The notes under the pieces are model-generated. The model saw only the letters and a list, made by a program, of their open reading frames with translations, made no database searches and was not told the origin of the DNA. Made by a program: the position numbers and the translations under genes. This document shows positions 63,371 through 64,000 of a stretch of 64,000 nt of DNA, in pieces. Location: contig NZ_FYED01000001.1 of assembly GCF_900187565.1 (NCBI RefSeq), positions 372,001 through 436,000 of the forward strand. Reading direction: 5' to 3'. Each line of letters opens with the position of its first letter. Position 1 is the stretch's first letter. Source of the stretch: Pseudomonas sp. Irchel 3A7. GTDB taxonomy: Bacteria; Pseudomonadota; Gammaproteobacteria; Pseudomonadales; Pseudomonadaceae.

Positions 63371-64000
63371 ATGATTATCGACCTCTACGGATTCGGCCCG
63401 GCGCTCGCCGCTGGCGCGCTGATGACTGTGAAACTGGCACTCTCGGCCCTGTGCCTGGGGCTGGTACTCGGTCTGCTCGGCGCCTTGGCCAAGACTTCCC
63501 CGTACAAGCCGTTGCAATGGCTTGGCGGTACTTACTCGACCCTGGTTCGCGGCATCCCGGAATTGCTCTGGGTACTGCTGATCTACTTCGGCACGGTCAA
63601 CCTGATGCGTGCCCTGGGCGAGTTCTTCGGCAACCCCGATCTGGAACTGAACGCCTTCGCCGCCGGTGTGATTGCGCTGGGCATGTGCTTTGGCGCCTAC
63701 GCCACGGAAGTATTTCGCGGCGCGATCCTCGCCATTCCCAAAGGCCATCGTGAGGCCGGCGTGGCCCTGGGCCTGTCGAAATGGCGGATCTTCACCAAGC
63801 TGATCATGCCGCAGATGTGGCGCATCGCCCTGCCCGGCCTGGGCAACCTGTTCATGATCCTGATGAAAGACACCGCGCTGGTATCGGTGATCGGCCTGGA
63901 AGAAATCATGCGTCATGCACAAATCGGCGTGACCGTGTCCAAACAACCGTTCACCTTCTATATGGTGGCCGCCTTCATGTACCTGGGTCTGACGATTCTG
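63371..64000 (+). CDS. amino acid ABC transporter permease, HisQ type (3' truncated by window edge)
   Basis: The frame from the ATG at 63371 stays open to the window end, so at least 210 residues are seen. It has an N-terminal helix (GFGPALAAGALMTVKLALSALCLG, split across residues 7-30), the PAAT-type VRGIPELLWVLLIYFG segment, and the EAA loop (IPKGHREAGVALGLSKW) that contacts the ATPase. Further helices continue off the window. A second permease (HisM type) is expected downstream. Confidence 0.95.
   Translation, partial: MIIDLYGFGPALAAGALMTVKLALSALCLGLVLGLLGALAKTSPYKPLQWLGGTYSTLVRGIPELLWVLLIYFGTVNLMRALGEFFGNPDLELNAFAAGVIALGMCFGAYATEVFRGAILAIPKGHREAGVALGLSKWRIFTKLIMPQMWRIALPGLGNLFMILMKDTALVSVIGLEEIMRHAQIGVTVSKQPFTFYMVAAFMYLGLTIL

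Noticed and set aside
62510..63946. 478-codon minus-strand frame opposite the ABC genes
   Set aside because: Crosses two well-supported plus-strand genes and their gap; no motif.

Overview
The window is chromosomal DNA of a fluorescent Pseudomonas, most like the P. fluorescens group. The order of housekeeping genes supports this: glnA / DUF4124 / ntrB-ntrC; trmL / secB-grxC-rhodanese / gpmI / envC-ctpA-deacetylase; hisB-hisH-DUF2164-hisA-hisF; asmA-mutY-yggX / tRNA-Phe. So do high GC and eight REP pairs built on the core GCGAGCAGGCTCGCTCCCACA-like palindrome typical of this group. The species cannot be fixed from the sequence alone.

Layout. 1-10 kb: the end of a chemoreceptor, then a minus-strand run of DUF924, fbp, DUF3999, DUF2339 and glycogen phosphorylase. 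10-16 kb: a YkgJ-type cysteine-cluster protein, typA/bipA, thiI and glnA with a sigma-54 promoter. 16-20 kb: an exported DUF4124 protein and the ntrB-ntrC two-component pair, preceded by a textbook NtrC enhancer and a -24/-12 promoter, so nitrogen control appears to loop back on both glnA and ntrBC. 20-27.8 kb: an 80-bp tandem repeat, trmL divergent from a small membrane-anchored protein with overlapping start codons, the secB cluster, gpmI, and the cell-envelope set envC-ctpA-deacetylase. 27.9-35.2 kb: a Vps62-like protein, a periplasmic binding protein, the his cluster and an OFA-type MFS carrier. 35.4-39.6 kb: a PanZ-like acetyltransferase, asmA, mutY, yggX and tRNA-Phe.

39.6-55.84 kb is a 16.2-kb integrated island in the 3' end of tRNA-Phe. 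It has a 20-bp att duplication, paired integrase arm-type repeats at both ends, a P4-type integrase, AlpA and HTH regulators, three 21-bp palindromic iterons, a primase-like Toprim protein and a DUF927 ATPase. This is a P4-satellite-like replication module. Its cargo is unusual: a lone 986-aa lambda-type tail tape measure protein with no other tail genes, an exported 303-aa protein, a HEPN-like protein, and a Panacea-domain protein overlapping a small two-TM protein. That last pair looks like a PanA/PanT-type toxin-antitoxin unit, and it lies in a segment bounded by a degenerate direct repeat. The island contains none of the REP elements seen elsewhere.

55.85-64 kb returns to core sequence: the displaced tRNA terminator, a small exported protein, a YhcG/DUF1016 nuclease, an alpha/beta hydrolase, a tandem pair of small paralogues, a GABA-type permease, and the first three genes of a basic or polar amino acid ABC importer that runs off the window.

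All calls were made by reading the sequence. Family names rest on recognised motifs and gene order, not on database searches.
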